From Rathayibacter rathayi (GTDB lineage Bacteria; Actinomycetota; Actinomycetes; Actinomycetales; Microbacteriaceae): a DNA stretch of 64,000 nucleotides. Shown one piece after another: positions 42,001 to 50,639 of the stretch. The notes under the pieces were generated by a model. It made no database searches. It saw only the letters and a program-made list of their open reading frames with translations, and was not told where the DNA came from. The position numbers were made by a program, and so were the translations under genes. Location of the stretch: the NCBI RefSeq assembly GCF_004011095.1, contig NZ_CP028129.1:2852001-2916000 (forward strand), read 5' to 3'. How positions within the stretch are numbered: the stretch's first letter is position 1; the number at the start of each line of letters is the position of its first letter.

Positions 42001-42681
42001 ATGACCACGACACTCATCACCGGAGCCAACCGCTCCCTCGGCCTCGAGACCGCCCGCCGCCTCCTGGAGGCGGGCCACGCCGTCTACGCAGGCATGCGCG
42101 ACACTGCCGATGGCGAGGCCGTCAGCGCGCTCGGCGCCCTCCCCGTCCGCCTCGACGCCACTGATCAGGCGAGCGTCGACTCCGCTCTCGCCTCGCTCCC
42201 CGAGCTCGACGTTCTGGTCAACAACGCCGGCATCCTCGGCACGTCGTTCGGAGTGGACGATCTCACTCCGGACGCGATGGCGGGCGTCCTCGAGACGAAC
42301 GTGGTGGGTATCGTCCGCGTGACGCAGGCCGCGCTCCCGCTGCTGCGCCGCTCCTCGAACCCGGTCGTCGTGAATGTGGCTTCTGGAGTCGGCTGGCCGC
42401 GCTGGCTGAGCACGCAGGGCCGTGACGAGTTCCCCGTCACCGCGATCCCGTACGCCGCCTCGAAGGCCGCGGTCGTCGCGCTGACCGTGCAGTACGCCAA
42501 GAATCTGCCGCAGATGCGCATCAATGCGAGCGACCCGGGTTACACCGCAACCGATTTCAACGGCCACGGCGGGCACCAGACCGTCACCGAGGGCACCGAC
42601 GCGACCGTCGCGCTCGCCCTGCTCGATTCTGACGGGCCGACGGGTGAGTTCCACGACCGTCGCGGGCGCATCGAGTATTGA
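42001..42681 (+). CDS. Short-chain dehydrogenase/reductase (carbonyl reductase-like)
   Basis: A 226-residue SDR: the NADP-binding TLITGANRSLGLETARRLLE at residues 3-22, NNAGILG in the middle, an active-site serine region VVNVASGVGWPRWL, and the catalytic YxxxK as YAASKAA. The C-terminus ends soon after the substrate loop, slightly short but within the range of carbonyl reductase-type SDRs that act on quinones or ketones. Monocistronic. Confidence 0.9.
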   Translation: MTTTLITGANRSLGLETARRLLEAGHAVYAGMRDTADGEAVSALGALPVRLDATDQASVDSALASLPELDVLVNNAGILGTSFGVDDLTPDAMAGVLETNVVGIVRVTQAALPLLRRSSNPVVVNVASGVGWPRWLSTQGRDEFPVTAIPYAASKAAVVALTVQYAKNLPQMRINASDPGYTATDFNGHGGHQTVTEGTDATVALALLDSDGPTGEFHDRRGRIEY

Positions 42682-42843
42682 AGGCGGGCGCCGCGGGGCG
42701 CCGTGTCCGCCGCGCGTCGGGTCGCCCGAGGCGCGGTGAGGTCCCGAACCCGCCCTCGGCGCGGTGCGGCACCACCACCGCCTCCGCGCCGAACTCGCCG
42801 CCTCGGGTTTGGCCGGCGTCCCCTACCCGTGCTGAATTCGCCC

Positions 42844-43743
42844 TCAGCCCAGACGCGAGGTCGGCACCGTCTCGAGGTGGCGCAGGTCGCGGCGCAGGCG
42901 CTGCGAGCGGACGTAGCTGCTCAGCGCGTGTTCGGGTGAGGGCGGCGCATCGCTTCCGCCGAGGAGCGCCCGCGCTGTAGTCAGGCGGGCGCGGCGGATC
43001 TCGTCGAAGACCGTCGTGCCGTTGCGCGCGAAGGTGCGCTGGAGTGTCCGCTTCGGCACGCCGAGGCGCTCGCAGATCTCTTGCACCGAGAGTCGGGAGT
43101 CGGTCGACATCGCGGCGATCAGGGCGAGAGCGCGGGTATAGACATCTTCGCTGCTCTCGCGCGGGAGCGAGGTTGCGAGCACGGCTCCGGCGAGCTGCTC
43201 GATGGCCGCTCGCACCAGCGGGAATGCCGGGGAGTCGGCGTCCAGGGTCGAGCCGAAGGTCGAATTGACGGTCGAGAGCAGGATGCCGCGGCTGGCCGCG
43301 TCGGCCTCGGTCACCACAGCGCCGCCGTCAGTCGAGTCGACCAGTCCGAGCAACGGCCGATCAAGGGCGATCTCGGTGCGAGCGCTCGGGGTGTCGGTCA
43401 CGATGGTGAACGACGTGTCGCACTGGAGGAAGGCGATGTCGCCCGGACCGAGCTGCACCTCGAGAGCCGCCGGATCGTCGGGCTGGATCACGAGTATGCC
43501 CTCGAGCGGGATGATCAGGCGAACTCCCGCGCCTATGCGGGCTGTACGGTGGAGGCGGCCCGGTGAGTGCCAGATCCTGAGTACCTCCACTCCGTCGCTG
43601 CACAGCGTGTCGGCGACGATGCGGAACGAGCCGATAGCGCGCACGTCCACCCCGCTCCCGGCTAGCCAGGCGGCTGCAGTTGTATCCCGCCGGGACACCC
43701 CGCGGTCGACGATCGGCCGGCTGCCTTCTACGATCCCCATCAC
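42844..43743 (-). CDS. AraC-family regulator, third neighbourhood
   Basis: A 299-residue member of the W-H paralogue family: IVDRGVSRRDTTAAAWLAGS at the start, VEVLRIWHSPGRLHRTARI, the sensor strand IIPLEGILVIQ, and a C-terminal AraC domain with LSVQEICERLGVPKRTLQRT. The second helix-turn-helix is weaker (PPSPEHALSSYVRSQRLRRD), so DNA binding may be altered. The start may be the first or second Met. Upstream on the same strand lies a two-gene membrane/unknown unit (43847-44907), possibly its target. Confidence 0.78.
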   Translation of the reverse strand: MMGIVEGSRPIVDRGVSRRDTTAAAWLAGSGVDVRAIGSFRIVADTLCSDGVEVLRIWHSPGRLHRTARIGAGVRLIIPLEGILVIQPDDPAALEVQLGPGDIAFLQCDTSFTIVTDTPSARTEIALDRPLLGLVDSTDGGAVVTEADAASRGILLSTVNSTFGSTLDADSPAFPLVRAAIEQLAGAVLATSLPRESSEDVYTRALALIAAMSTDSRLSVQEICERLGVPKRTLQRTFARNGTTVFDEIRRARLTTARALLGGSDAPPSPEHALSSYVRSQRLRRDLRHLETVPTSRLG

Positions 43744-43846
43744 GTCGCAGTCCTTTCCTCTGGCGCGCCCTTCGGGTGACGCGGTACCCCTAGCCTGACT
43801 GATCGGACCCCGTCATGAGAAGTCGTCATGCGACTGAATCCGTCGA

Positions 43847-44308
43847 TCACCGCCATCGCAGGCTGTCAACCCCGGTTATCAGGGGACGAAAGCGTACCTC
43901 GGGGGAGCGACGGGGGTCGACATGAACTTCGAGCGCGGCGGCGTCGGTGAAGGGTCGGCCCTCGCCCGTACGACCCCGTAGCACGATCGAGTGGCGGAGC
44001 CTCCGCGGGGCTCGTAGTGGCGCGGTCGTGTAGTGGGCGACGGCGACGAACCCGGCGCCCGGAGCGACGCGTTCGGGTCTGCCGACCACCGTGATCGGGG
44101 CTTCGTCATACTCGAGCTCGGCGCCCGAGCCGTCGGTGAAGGAGCCGCAGAGCAGGGCGAGGTCGTGCAGTGCGCTGGGTCCGGAGTTGTGGAACTGCAT
44201 CCAGAAGGTGATCAGCGCGAACGAGCGGCGGGGCGGACCGAGGCGCACGGCTGTGCCGTCGAGGACGAGGTGAGGGAGCGCGGCAGCAGGGGTCCGCTGT
44301 CGGAGCAT
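43847..44308 (-). CDS. Hypothetical protein with extracellular-like beta domain, no leader
   Basis: A 153-residue protein starting at ATG 44308, overlapping the upstream stop by one base (TGATG). It contains TFWMQFHNSGPSALHDLALL, ELEYDEAPITVVGRPERVAP and HYTTAPLRAPRRLRHSIVLR, a beta-sandwich-like pattern close to CARDB-type domains (compare the NDGPDTVTG stretch in the secreted proteins at 21.5 and 23.8 kb). No signal peptide is visible. Translational coupling suggests it works with the membrane protein encoded just upstream. Confidence 0.6.
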   Translation of the reverse strand: MLRQRTPAAALPHLVLDGTAVRLGPPRRSFALITFWMQFHNSGPSALHDLALLCGSFTDGSGAELEYDEAPITVVGRPERVAPGAGFVAVAHYTTAPLRAPRRLRHSIVLRGRTGEGRPFTDAAALEVHVDPRRSPEVRFRPLITGVDSLRWR

Positions 44309-44907
44309 CAAGCGTGTCTCCTGGCGGGTGGCGTGGCGGGTGGCGTGTGTGCTGCGCTCCGGGCGAATTGGAGGAGGCTGCACGCCGCGAGCACCCCGAC
44401 CAGGGCTGCGGCCCAGCTCAGATCCCGCGGGTCGAATCGCAGCAGATAGGCGGGAATACCTGTGAATCCGAGGATTCCTTGGGCCGCGGCGGCTGTCGCG
44501 AAGGCCAGCAGGGCGGACGCGGCGGCCACGGGGGCGGGAGCGGCCGGGGTGTCCTCCTCGCCGAGGATGAAGACCCGGAGAGCGGCGGCGAGAGAGAGCG
44601 CGCAGAGGCCCGCGGCGATGAGGGCAGCGGTCGTGTAGGCGGGTCCGGCGGCGAGGAGGAGCAGGCAGCCGACGACGATTTGCAAACCGGCCTGAACGAT
44701 CCTCGAGCTAGGGTGCGCGGGATCGAGGCGGCCTCTGCTGAGGGCCAGAGCTAGCGCGCGGGTCGCGTCGCCCCGCCGCTGGGCCGGTCGGCGGCCGGCG
44801 GTGCGGAGCAGCGCTGCGGCGCCCGAGACGAGCAGGGCGGCGCCGACGAGGAGAGGAAAGACGAGAGCGGCGGCGGGCAGGCCGGGAATGGTGTCGGCGG
44901 GGGTCAT
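44308..44907 (-). CDS. Multi-pass membrane protein of unknown function
   Basis: A 199-residue protein from ATG 44907 with GAAGGAG seven bases upstream. About five hydrophobic helices are seen: AALVFPLLVGAALLVSGAAA, IVQAGLQIVVGCLLLLAAGP, AYTTAALIAAGLCALSLAAA, ASALLAFATAAAAQGILGF and LSWAAALVGVLAACSLL. It is co-transcribed with the next gene. I do not recognise a transporter or enzyme motif. Confidence 0.7.
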   Translation of the reverse strand: MTPADTIPGLPAAALVFPLLVGAALLVSGAAALLRTAGRRPAQRRGDATRALALALSRGRLDPAHPSSRIVQAGLQIVVGCLLLLAAGPAYTTAALIAAGLCALSLAAALRVFILGEEDTPAAPAPVAAASALLAFATAAAAQGILGFTGIPAYLLRFDPRDLSWAAALVGVLAACSLLQFARSAAHTPPATPPARRHA

Positions 44908-45245
44908 CGGGTCTCCTTCGAGGGGCAAGGGCGGCGCGCGGAGCACCTCGATGATCGAGCCTTCAGGAGCCCCTCGGGACGCCGGGCGCGAACGCCCTGG
45001 AGCCAGGCGCGCCCGCCCGTCAGAACGCGCCTCGGATCGTGCCAAACGAGACTCCAGAACGCGCCACACCCCACTTTGGAGGGCCCGTACTGGGTGAAGC
45101 TGACGGGGCTTCGGATCGCTTCCTCGGCCACGGTCACCGCTCCCGACGACCGCTTCCGCCCCCCGCGCCGGTCGACCAGACCCCGAGCACAGCCGTCGCG
45201 CCATCCCGACCGACGGCGACCGCACCTCCTCGAAGGCGAGCCGCT
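44908..45245. other. Divergent intergenic region
   Basis: Separates the minus-strand membrane-protein unit from the plus-strand HTH protein. No gene is supported; it should contain promoters for both. No clear operator palindrome was seen. Confidence 0.4.
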
Positions 45246-45632
45246 ATGACCGCACCTGTGCGCCCCCGGACCCCGAGTCTCAGCGAGCGAATCGACCGGT
45301 CCCTCCTATCCCTGCACGCGCTCCCGGGACTGGATGTGCGCACCCTCGCCCGCACTCTCGGTGTCCCGGCTCTGATCGTCACTGCGAACCACTGGCTGCA
45401 CCGAGGAAGCTCTGTGCGCTCTGCGCTCGCCCGCATCCGAGTCGACGTGGCGCAGCGGGTCCTCCGCGAGCAGGCGATCTCGGTACCCAGCGCGCTGGTC
45501 CGGCGCCGCGCCGCCGAGTATGCGGGCTTCCGCTCACTCGATGAGATGGACCGCGCGTTCCTCCGCTACCGCCACCGCACGAGCTTCGACCTGCTGCTCT
45601 CGACCAGGGTGACGGCCGCCGGTCCGGCGTGA
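45246..45632 (+). CDS. Stand-alone AraC-type DNA-binding protein
   Basis: A 128-residue protein containing only an AraC-like double helix-turn-helix: LDVRTLARTLGVPALIVTAN, a linker with SSVRSALARIRVDVAQRVLR, and ALVRRRAAEYAGFRSLDEMD. It lacks the N-terminal sensor domain of its paralogues in this window. It may be a sensor-less regulator or a truncated descendant of the W-H family; it is divergent from the membrane-protein unit, like the regulators in the complete modules. Confidence 0.6.
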   Translation: MTAPVRPRTPSLSERIDRSLLSLHALPGLDVRTLARTLGVPALIVTANHWLHRGSSVRSALARIRVDVAQRVLREQAISVPSALVRRRAAEYAGFRSLDEMDRAFLRYRHRTSFDLLLSTRVTAAGPA

Positions 45633-45700
45633 CGCGCCGCCTGCGCCGCGACTGCGTCGGGCTGTGACTGCACGGCCCCTCGGCGGCCTACGCTCCTCGG

Positions 45701-46069
45701 ATGGACGAGGTATGGCGGGCATATGGCGTACGGGCGAAGGAGTATGCCGCGGTGCTCGACCTCGACCTCAGCGGCCTCGCCGGCGTGATCGCGTGGTACT
45801 CGCTGATCCATCTCCCGCCCGCTGAGCTGACTCATGCGATCGCCGCGATCGCCGAGCGTTTGCGTCCGGGGGGCGGCCTCGTGATCGGCTTCTTCGAGGG
45901 GCCGCGGACAGAGGTGTTCGCCCACGCGGTCACGCCGGCGTGGTTCCACCCGCTCGCCGCGATGCGCGCCCTCGCCGAACAGGCTGGTCTCGAGGCGACC
46001 CATGCTCTTCGCCGCAGCGCCCCCAGCGCCCGCGACCACGGCGAGCTGATCGCCGTCCGCGCCCGCTGA
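45701..46069 (+). pseudogene. SAM-dependent methyltransferase with internal deletion
   Basis: The frame opens with MDEVWRAYGVRAKEYAAVLD, the usual N-terminus of a small methyltransferase, and jumps directly to LDLSGLAGVIAWYSLIHLPP, the strand-4 region, followed by LRPGGGLVIGFFEG and a normal C-terminus. Motif I with its Gly-rich loop and motif II, about 60 residues, are missing in frame, so SAM cannot bind. Total length is 122 rather than about 200 residues. It is the same type of lesion as in the ArfB gene. Confidence 0.7.
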
Positions 46070-46139
46070 CCCGCCCTGCTGGCTCGCCCTGGCCGACAGG
46101 GCGTTTCGGCGGCCGGGGCCGCGTCGCGGGTTCCTGCGG

Positions 46140-47819
46140 CTAGAGCCGGTCGGCGCGCCACTCCGTGGAAATCTCCTCGCCGCGACGGAAGGCCTCCTCC
46201 TCGCGCTCGCGCAGCTCGACGCGGCGGATCTTCCCCGAGATCGTCTTGGGCAGCGGGTGGAACTCGAGGCGACGGACCCGCTCGAAGGAGGAGAGCAGCT
46301 CCCGGGTGTGCGCGAAAATCGCTCTCGCCGTCTCGGCGGTCGGCTCCCAGCCCTCGGCGAGGGTGACGTAGGCCTTCACCACGCTGTGGCGGACCTCATC
46401 CGGAGCAGGGACCACGGCCGATTCAGCGACGGCGGGGTGTTGCAGGAGCACACTCTCGACCTCGAACGGAGAGATCCTGAAGTCGGAGGACTTGAAGAGG
46501 TCGTCGGTGCGGCCCACGAAGGTGATCGTGCCATCGACCGCGCGCACCGCCACGTCCCCGGTGTGGAAGTAGCCGTCGGCGCGAGCTCGCTCGGTCCGAT
46601 CGTCATCGCCGTGGTAGCCGGACATCAGGGTGACGGGCTCGACGGAGAGGTCGAGGCAGATCTCGCCGGCGGGGGCGGGCTCGCCGGTCAGCGGATCGAC
46701 GAGGGCGATGGCGACACCGGGCAGCGCCCGACCCATCGCCCCGGGGACGACGGCGGCGCCGGGCGGGTTGGCGATGATCGCGGTCGTCTCGGTCTGGCCG
46801 TAGCCGTCACGGATGGTCAGGCCCCACTCCCGCTCGACGGTCGCGATGACCTCGGGATTGAGCGGCTCGCCCGCCGAGAGGATCTCGGTGAGCGCGCGCG
46901 GCTTCGCTCCGAGGGCCGACTGGATCAGCATCCGCCACACGGTCGGTGGAGCGCAGAACGTGGTGACCTCGGCCCGGTCGAGCTGCTGGTGCAGGGCCGA
47001 GGGTGAGAACCGGCTGTAGTTGTAGACGAAGACCGTCGCCTCGGCGTTCCACGGCGCGAAGAAGCAGCTCCAGGCGTGCTTGCCCCAGCCGGGCGAGCTG
47101 ATTGCCATGTGCACGTCGCCCGGCTGGACGCCGAGCCAGTACATGGTGCTGAGGTGGCCGACGGGGTACGACTCGTGGGTGTGCACGACCATCTTCGGTT
47201 TCGACGTGGTGCCGGAGGTGAAGTAGATCAGGCACGGGTCCGAACTCTCGACGACCACCGTCGGGCTGACGCCGAAGGGCTCGACGGAGTCGGTGTAGTC
47301 GAGCCAGCCCTCCGCCGCGCCGCCGACCACGATGCGGCCGAAGTCGCCCTCCATCTCGTCGAACTTGTCGGTCTCGGAGGCGTCGGCGATGACGTGCGCT
47401 ACCTCGCCGCGCGCGAGGCGGTCGGCCAGGTCGGCCGGAGAGAGCAGGGTCGTGGTGGGCAGGATGACCGCGCCGAGCTTCATGATCGCGAGCATCGACT
47501 CCCACAGCTCGAGCCGGTTTCCGAGCATGAGCATCACATGATCGCCCTGCTCGACGCCGACCGAGTGGAGCCAGGCGGCGACCTCGTCCGAGCGCCAGCG
47601 CATCCGATCGAAGGAGTACCGCTGCTCGGAGCCGTCCTCCTCGACGATCCACAGCGCGGTGCGCTCGTTGCCGATCGCGATCGCGTCGAACCAGTCGACC
47701 GCCCAGTTGAAGTGCGAGCCGACGTCCGGCCACTGGAACGCCTGCGTCGCGGCGACAGCATCGGTGCGGTGCTGCAGGAGGGTGTCGCGGGCGGCGCGGA
47801 AGCTCCCGGTGGGGTTCAT
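46140..47819 (-). CDS. AMP-dependent acyl-CoA synthetase (medium-chain acyl-CoA ligase-like)
   Basis: A 559-residue adenylating enzyme from ATG 47819. Signature motifs are intact: YFTSGTTSKPKMVVHTH (P-loop-like motif A3), DGYGQTETT (A5), GYFHTGDVAVR (A7), FKSSDFRISPFEVES (A8 hinge) and PKTISGKIRRVELR with the catalytic Lys (A10). It activates a carboxylic acid to acyl-AMP and then acyl-CoA. The KSSDFRISPFEVE form is typical of medium-chain/aromatic acyl-CoA synthetases. Cytosolic; monocistronic. Confidence 0.92.
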   Translation of the reverse strand: MNPTGSFRAARDTLLQHRTDAVAATQAFQWPDVGSHFNWAVDWFDAIAIGNERTALWIVEEDGSEQRYSFDRMRWRSDEVAAWLHSVGVEQGDHVMLMLGNRLELWESMLAIMKLGAVILPTTTLLSPADLADRLARGEVAHVIADASETDKFDEMEGDFGRIVVGGAAEGWLDYTDSVEPFGVSPTVVVESSDPCLIYFTSGTTSKPKMVVHTHESYPVGHLSTMYWLGVQPGDVHMAISSPGWGKHAWSCFFAPWNAEATVFVYNYSRFSPSALHQQLDRAEVTTFCAPPTVWRMLIQSALGAKPRALTEILSAGEPLNPEVIATVEREWGLTIRDGYGQTETTAIIANPPGAAVVPGAMGRALPGVAIALVDPLTGEPAPAGEICLDLSVEPVTLMSGYHGDDDRTERARADGYFHTGDVAVRAVDGTITFVGRTDDLFKSSDFRISPFEVESVLLQHPAVAESAVVPAPDEVRHSVVKAYVTLAEGWEPTAETARAIFAHTRELLSSFERVRRLEFHPLPKTISGKIRRVELREREEEAFRRGEEISTEWRADRL

Positions 47820-48106
47820 GCATGTCTCCGTCGTGGTCGAGGCCCGGCCGCTGGCGGGACAGCCCCCATTCTGCTCCCGCCGCAGTATCGCCGCCGCGCG
47901 GACCAGGGCCCACGCGTGAACTTGAGGACGGGAAAGAGCCTGTGGAGGGACTTCTGCTTGTCGTGCCGCGGCTGGCCACGGGCGGAGCGACTGCCCACAC
48001 ACCCCGAGAGATGCGCGCGGTTCGCCCCCCCTCTTCGGGCTTTGCGAACACACCCTCAACGGGATAACTTCTCACCCGTTAGTAACAAAAACCCATTTTT
48101 GGAGGG

Positions 48107-48463
48107 ATGAACGGTGAAAATATGTGGCGACGGATAGCGGCGGGGCTGGGTGTGGTAGCGGTAATCGGTTGCTCGATCGTGTCGCTAACAGAATCTGCGC
48201 ATGCGCAGGAGGCTGCGACCGACAAGGCTATTGCGCTTCGGGTAGGGCAGGATTCCCATATAAATACAACAACGGGGGAAGCGCTCTCAGTGCTCTCCGA
48301 CTCGAATGAGGCAGGGGAGCGCGTTGTTTTCGCCGAAGGGAGAGGAGGCTGGCCGGTCAAAGTTGTTATCCAAAGCGTCCCTCACTCCGCCTCGACTGCT
48401 CCCGGATCCTCTGAATTTGGACGACCGTCTCCCAGCGGGACAATCAAGGGTTTCACTGTTTAA
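48107..48463 (+). CDS. Small secreted hypothetical protein, AT-rich
   Basis: An 118-residue protein with a signal peptide (RRIAAGLGVVAVIGCSIVSL, cleavage after AHA near residue 33) and a short mature part without recognised domain (ALRVGQDSHINTTTGEALSV). GGAGGG is directly adjacent to ATG 48107, too close for that codon, so the ATG at 48122 (MWRR...) may be the true start. Upstream DNA is AT-rich with ACCCATTTTT, as in front of the secreted-protein gene at 13252. A membrane-protein gene follows 49 bp later. Confidence 0.55.
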   Translation: MNGENMWRRIAAGLGVVAVIGCSIVSLTESAHAQEAATDKAIALRVGQDSHINTTTGEALSVLSDSNEAGERVVFAEGRGGWPVKVVIQSVPHSASTAPGSSEFGRPSPSGTIKGFTV

Positions 48464-48512
48464 TCGAGGCCGCGTGCGCTCTCGATAACTACGCGATAAG
48501 CGAGGAGTATTA

Positions 48513-48956
48513 ATGCCCACGAGGGACAAGGCGCCCGACCTACGTGCTTCTCTGGCTGTCGCTCGTGTGCTTGTGGCCGTCGGTGCGATGATTGCCGTCC
48601 TCGCGACCCTGGTGCTTCTCCTGCTTTCGCCGCGCGGGACGGAGTGGCAGGCGATCGACGCCGTGAAGCCACTGGCCCTCGCGGCGTCGGTCACGGTCGC
48701 CTGCCTGCTGACGGCCGGCGCTCCCTACTACGTGCTACGTGGACGAGCGCCCTGGCCGGCGCTCTGGCTTGCGTCCGTGCTGTGTCTCCTCGGCGTGGTC
48801 CTCGTCGTCGCCGTGATAGCCGACCGATTCGGCGCCGCCGACGGGACCACAGTGCTCACCGCTCTCGTCGTCATGATCCCCGTCTGCTGCTATTCCACGG
48901 TCGCGATCGTCGTGACGGAGTCGCTCCTCCGGCGGGGGAGGGGTGCCGCGCGGTGA
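48513..48956 (+). CDS. Four-helix membrane protein
   Basis: A 147-residue protein with four predicted membrane segments: VARVLVAVGAMIAVLATLVL, LALAASVTVACLLTAGAPYY, LWLASVLCLLGVVLVVAVIA and VLTALVVMIPVCCYSTVAIV, and short cytosolic ends. It follows the small secreted protein gene, another secreted/membrane gene pair like 36180-35408. No function recognised. Confidence 0.65.
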   Translation: MPTRDKAPDLRASLAVARVLVAVGAMIAVLATLVLLLLSPRGTEWQAIDAVKPLALAASVTVACLLTAGAPYYVLRGRAPWPALWLASVLCLLGVVLVVAVIADRFGAADGTTVLTALVVMIPVCCYSTVAIVVTESLLRRGRGAAR

Positions 48957-48988
48957 CGCCGATCCACCGCCTCCGCGCGGGCGGGCCC

Positions 48989-49774
48989 TCAGTACTTGAT
49001 GGACTGGCCGCCGTCGATGGGGAGGACGGTCGCGTTCATGTAGGAGGCGTCGTCCGAGAGGAGGAACGCGACGACGGAGGCGATTTCGTCGGCCTCGCCG
49101 TAGCGCTTGGTCGGGTTGACCTGGATGAACTCCTCGGCCGCCTTGCGCGGGTTCTCGGGGTCGAGCTGCTTCATCGAGTTCTCGACCATCGGGGTCCAGA
49201 TGGCGCCGGGGGCGATCGCATTAATGCGGATGCCGAATTCGCCGTACTCGATCGCGGAGTTGCGGGTGAGGCCGACGACGCCGTGCTGAGCGGCCGCGTA
49301 GCCGGACTGGTTGCCGATCGCGGTGATCCCACCGACGCTCGCCGTGTTCACGACCATGCCGGAGCGCTGTTCCCGCATGACCTTCAGCATCTTTTCGAGG
49401 CCGAGGAAGACGCCGCGGAGATTGATCGCGACGACCTTGTCGAACTCGTCGGCCGTAAAGTCCTCGGTGCGGTTCTGGCGGCCTTCAATGCCGGCGTTGT
49501 TGAAGAATCCGTCGATCCGCCCGAAGCGCTCAATGGTGCGGGCGACGTAGGCGTCGACGTCCGCCTCCTTCGACACGTCGGCGACGATACTGATCGACTC
49601 GGTGCCCTCGGGTAGCGCCTCCACTGTGGCGGCGAGGCCCTGCTCGGAGAGGTCGACGAGGGCGAGGCGGGCGCCCTCCTGGGCGAGGCGGACGGCGGCG
49701 GCGCGACCGAGGCCGGATCCGCCTCCGGTGGTGAGGACGACGCGGTCGGTGAAGCGAGGGCTGGTGGTGGTCAT
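48989..49774 (-). CDS. SDR-family oxidoreductase (3-oxoacyl-ACP reductase-like)
   Basis: A 261-residue classical SDR from ATG 49774 (AGGAG five bases upstream). It has TTGGGSGLGRAAAVRLAQEG (cofactor site), FNNAGIEG, the catalytic Ser in NTASVGGITAIG, an INAIAPGAIWTPM loop and the end IDGGQSIKY. The Tyr/Lys motif appears as SGYAAAQHG, i.e. YxxxQ with Gln in place of the usual catalytic Lys; this is rare among SDRs and may reduce activity, though some functional variants exist. NAD(P)-dependent, cytosolic; substrate unknown. Confidence 0.88.
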   Translation of the reverse strand: MTTTSPRFTDRVVLTTGGGSGLGRAAAVRLAQEGARLALVDLSEQGLAATVEALPEGTESISIVADVSKEADVDAYVARTIERFGRIDGFFNNAGIEGRQNRTEDFTADEFDKVVAINLRGVFLGLEKMLKVMREQRSGMVVNTASVGGITAIGNQSGYAAAQHGVVGLTRNSAIEYGEFGIRINAIAPGAIWTPMVENSMKQLDPENPRKAAEEFIQVNPTKRYGEADEIASVVAFLLSDDASYMNATVLPIDGGQSIKY

Positions 49775-50028
49775 GACGACTCCTGCTCGAAGAGGGATGG
49801 GCTCGGAGGCCGCGCGGTCGGCGAGTCCGTATCCATGCGCCTGCATGCAATTAGTTCCACGATATGCCACACCTGTTGGCTGGGGCTGAATGTGCCGCCG
49901 GGGAGTGTCGCCGCGGTCGATCGGCCGAGCACCACCGATCCCGACCCTGGCAACCGCCGCTGAGTGCGTGCGACCGCCGCGCGGGCCCGGCTAGACGGGA
50001 GGGATGCCAGTGGACAGGGGGAACAACG

Positions 50029-50556
50029 ATGGACACCAAGACAACGACAGGCCTGCGCTCGACCGCTCGGCGCCCTGGGGCGCGCCGAGCGGCAGTGCTG
50101 GGGGTGTCGGCACTGCTCGCCGGATCGGCCCTCGGCGGATGTGCGCGGGGCGCCGACGAAGCGGGGGACGGGACGACCGCCGCTCCGGCATACGTCGCTC
50201 CGCTCGGACCCGTGACGCTGCCGGAGGGCGCGAGCGCGGCCGTGACCTGGACCGACCGGATCGGCGCCGTCGATCCGCAGACCGTGAACCTCAGCGGTCA
50301 ACCGCTGCACATCACCGTCTCCGTCGCCTGCGACACGGAGGACGCCGAGGTCACGATCGAGGTCGTCGGGCTGATGACGAGCGGATCGTCCTGGTTCTCC
50401 AGCCCGAACACCACGCGCACCGGTGCCGACGGCGGCACTACGGGCAGCATGCAGATCGCGGTCGATCAGGACGCGGAGATCAGAGTGACGACGGTCCCGG
50501 ACGACGCGCACTGGTCGGGCGCCGTCTCCACCGGCCCGCGCACGGCCCCCGGATGA
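50029..50556 (+). CDS. Lipoprotein of unknown function
   Basis: A 175-residue protein with a twin-Arg-containing basic N-region (TARRPGARRAAVLGVSALLA) and lipobox ALGGC near residue 38. The mature domain is beta-rich with one Cys (HITVSVACDTEDAEVTIEVV) and ends in a WSGAVSTGP tail; it resembles small actinobacterial sugar- or cell-surface domains but is not assigned. Anchored outside the membrane. Confidence 0.7.
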   Translation: MDTKTTTGLRSTARRPGARRAAVLGVSALLAGSALGGCARGADEAGDGTTAAPAYVAPLGPVTLPEGASAAVTWTDRIGAVDPQTVNLSGQPLHITVSVACDTEDAEVTIEVVGLMTSGSSWFSSPNTTRTGADGGTTGSMQIAVDQDAEIRVTTVPDDAHWSGAVSTGPRTAPG

Positions 50557-50639
50557 GACCCCGCGAGGACGCGGAAATCGTGTGGTGACCGAGAGCGACC
50601 GCTGCGACTTGTCGGTACTGGAGCCGTCACTCCGAGACG

